Below, one piece after another: positions 63,729 through 64,000 of a DNA stretch of 64,000 bases. The translations under genes were made by a program, and so were the position numbers. Below the pieces are notes generated by a model, which worked only from the letters and a program-made list of their open reading frames with translations, made no database searches and was not told the DNA's origin. Position 1 is the first letter of the stretch. Every line of letters begins with the position of its first letter. Source of the stretch: Candidatus Protistibacter heckmannii (GTDB lineage Bacteria > Pseudomonadota > Gammaproteobacteria > Burkholderiales > Burkholderiaceae); NCBI GenBank assembly GCA_025050535.1, contig JALBVF010000001.1, positions 310,001-374,000 of the forward strand. Direction: 5' to 3'.

Positions 63729-64000
63729 ATGGGATTGCGCATCGTTCAGCAGGGAAGCGCCAGGAAAAAAGGCGAAGGACTGCGTCTGGACACGGTGCGC
63801 CGGCCGCCGCGCGGCGTGCCGAAGACGGAATTTGCCAAGCGCGATTTCTACGATGGCTGGCTGCCCAATCTCTCGCCCAGCCTCGAGCTGATGAAGGCCG
63901 GGCAGGCGGCGCAGGCCGCTGGCGACGCTAAGGGCTGGGAGGCTTTCGTGCGCAAATTCCGCGCGGAGATGAACGAGCCCAACTCCGCCAAGATGCTCGA
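63729..64000 (+). CDS. DUF488 family protein (3' end outside window)
   Basis: MGLRIVQQGSARKKGEGLRL followed by TVRRPPRGVPKTEFAKRDFYD and WLPNLSPSLELMKAG is the conserved start of DUF488 proteins, which have no settled function. The frame stays open to the last base. It begins 148 bp after the divergent esterase gene, in DNA with no other visible gene. Confidence 0.8.
   Translation, partial: MGLRIVQQGSARKKGEGLRLDTVRRPPRGVPKTEFAKRDFYDGWLPNLSPSLELMKAGQAAQAAGDAKGWEAFVRKFRAEMNEPNSAKML

Overview
The window is GC-rich chromosomal DNA of a betaproteobacterium, most probably Burkholderiales, family Alcaligenaceae (relatives of Bordetella and Achromobacter). The evidence is the gene content: two Bug/TctC-type solute receptors, BvgA- and BvgS-like signalling fragments, a KKPAA-repeat histone H1-like protein, a single-domain rubredoxin near hemL and groESL, a waaC-waaA pair, and an NrdR-type operator in front of nrdAB. 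No rRNA genes, CRISPR array or prophage were seen. One tRNA gene, tRNA-Pro(CGG), is present.

Housekeeping blocks are intact. These are glmS-glmU-ttcA-folB-folM-like on the minus strand (7.4-12.9 kb), midA-like, cca, slt and 5-FCL (12.9-18.2 kb), groES-groEL with promoter, CIRCE and terminator (22.2-24.4 kb), hemL, thiD, rubredoxin, waaC and waaA (24.4-30.7 kb), ispB / rplU-rpmA-obgE-proB / rppH / proS (39.5-46.0 kb), ffh, a ccsA-like gene, ampD, nrdA and nrdB (47.6-55.5 kb).

The accessory blocks between them are heavily eroded. About twenty genes carry nonsense codons, frameshifts, internal deletions or IS insertions: higBA, phzF-like, acyl-CoA dehydrogenase, a porin, a Bug receptor, two chimeric two-component genes, a hydrolase, a YhgE/Pip-like gene, a membrane histidine kinase, hpt, a KfrA-like gene, a LysR regulator, a flavin monooxygenase, a NIPSNAP gene and an esterase. 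Four IS630-family copies of two types (A at 0.75 and 30.7 kb, B at 6.4 and 56.6 kb) sit at gene edges. Only the copy at 56.6 kb looks catalytically intact. Essential genes are intact and dispensable genes are broken by many independent lesions, which is the pattern of recent genome reduction, as in a newly host-restricted lineage.

The most unusual structures are two convergent chimeric signalling reading frames at 18.4-21.7 kb. One is SEL1-like + BvgS-type receiver + HPt on the plus strand. The other is PAS-kinase + chemoreceptor signalling tip + BvgA-type response regulator on the minus strand, whose last 408 codons are still open. Also notable are a structured leader in front of rplU, a pair of NrdR boxes in front of nrdA, and an exactly reconstructable IS insertion in codon 4 of higA.
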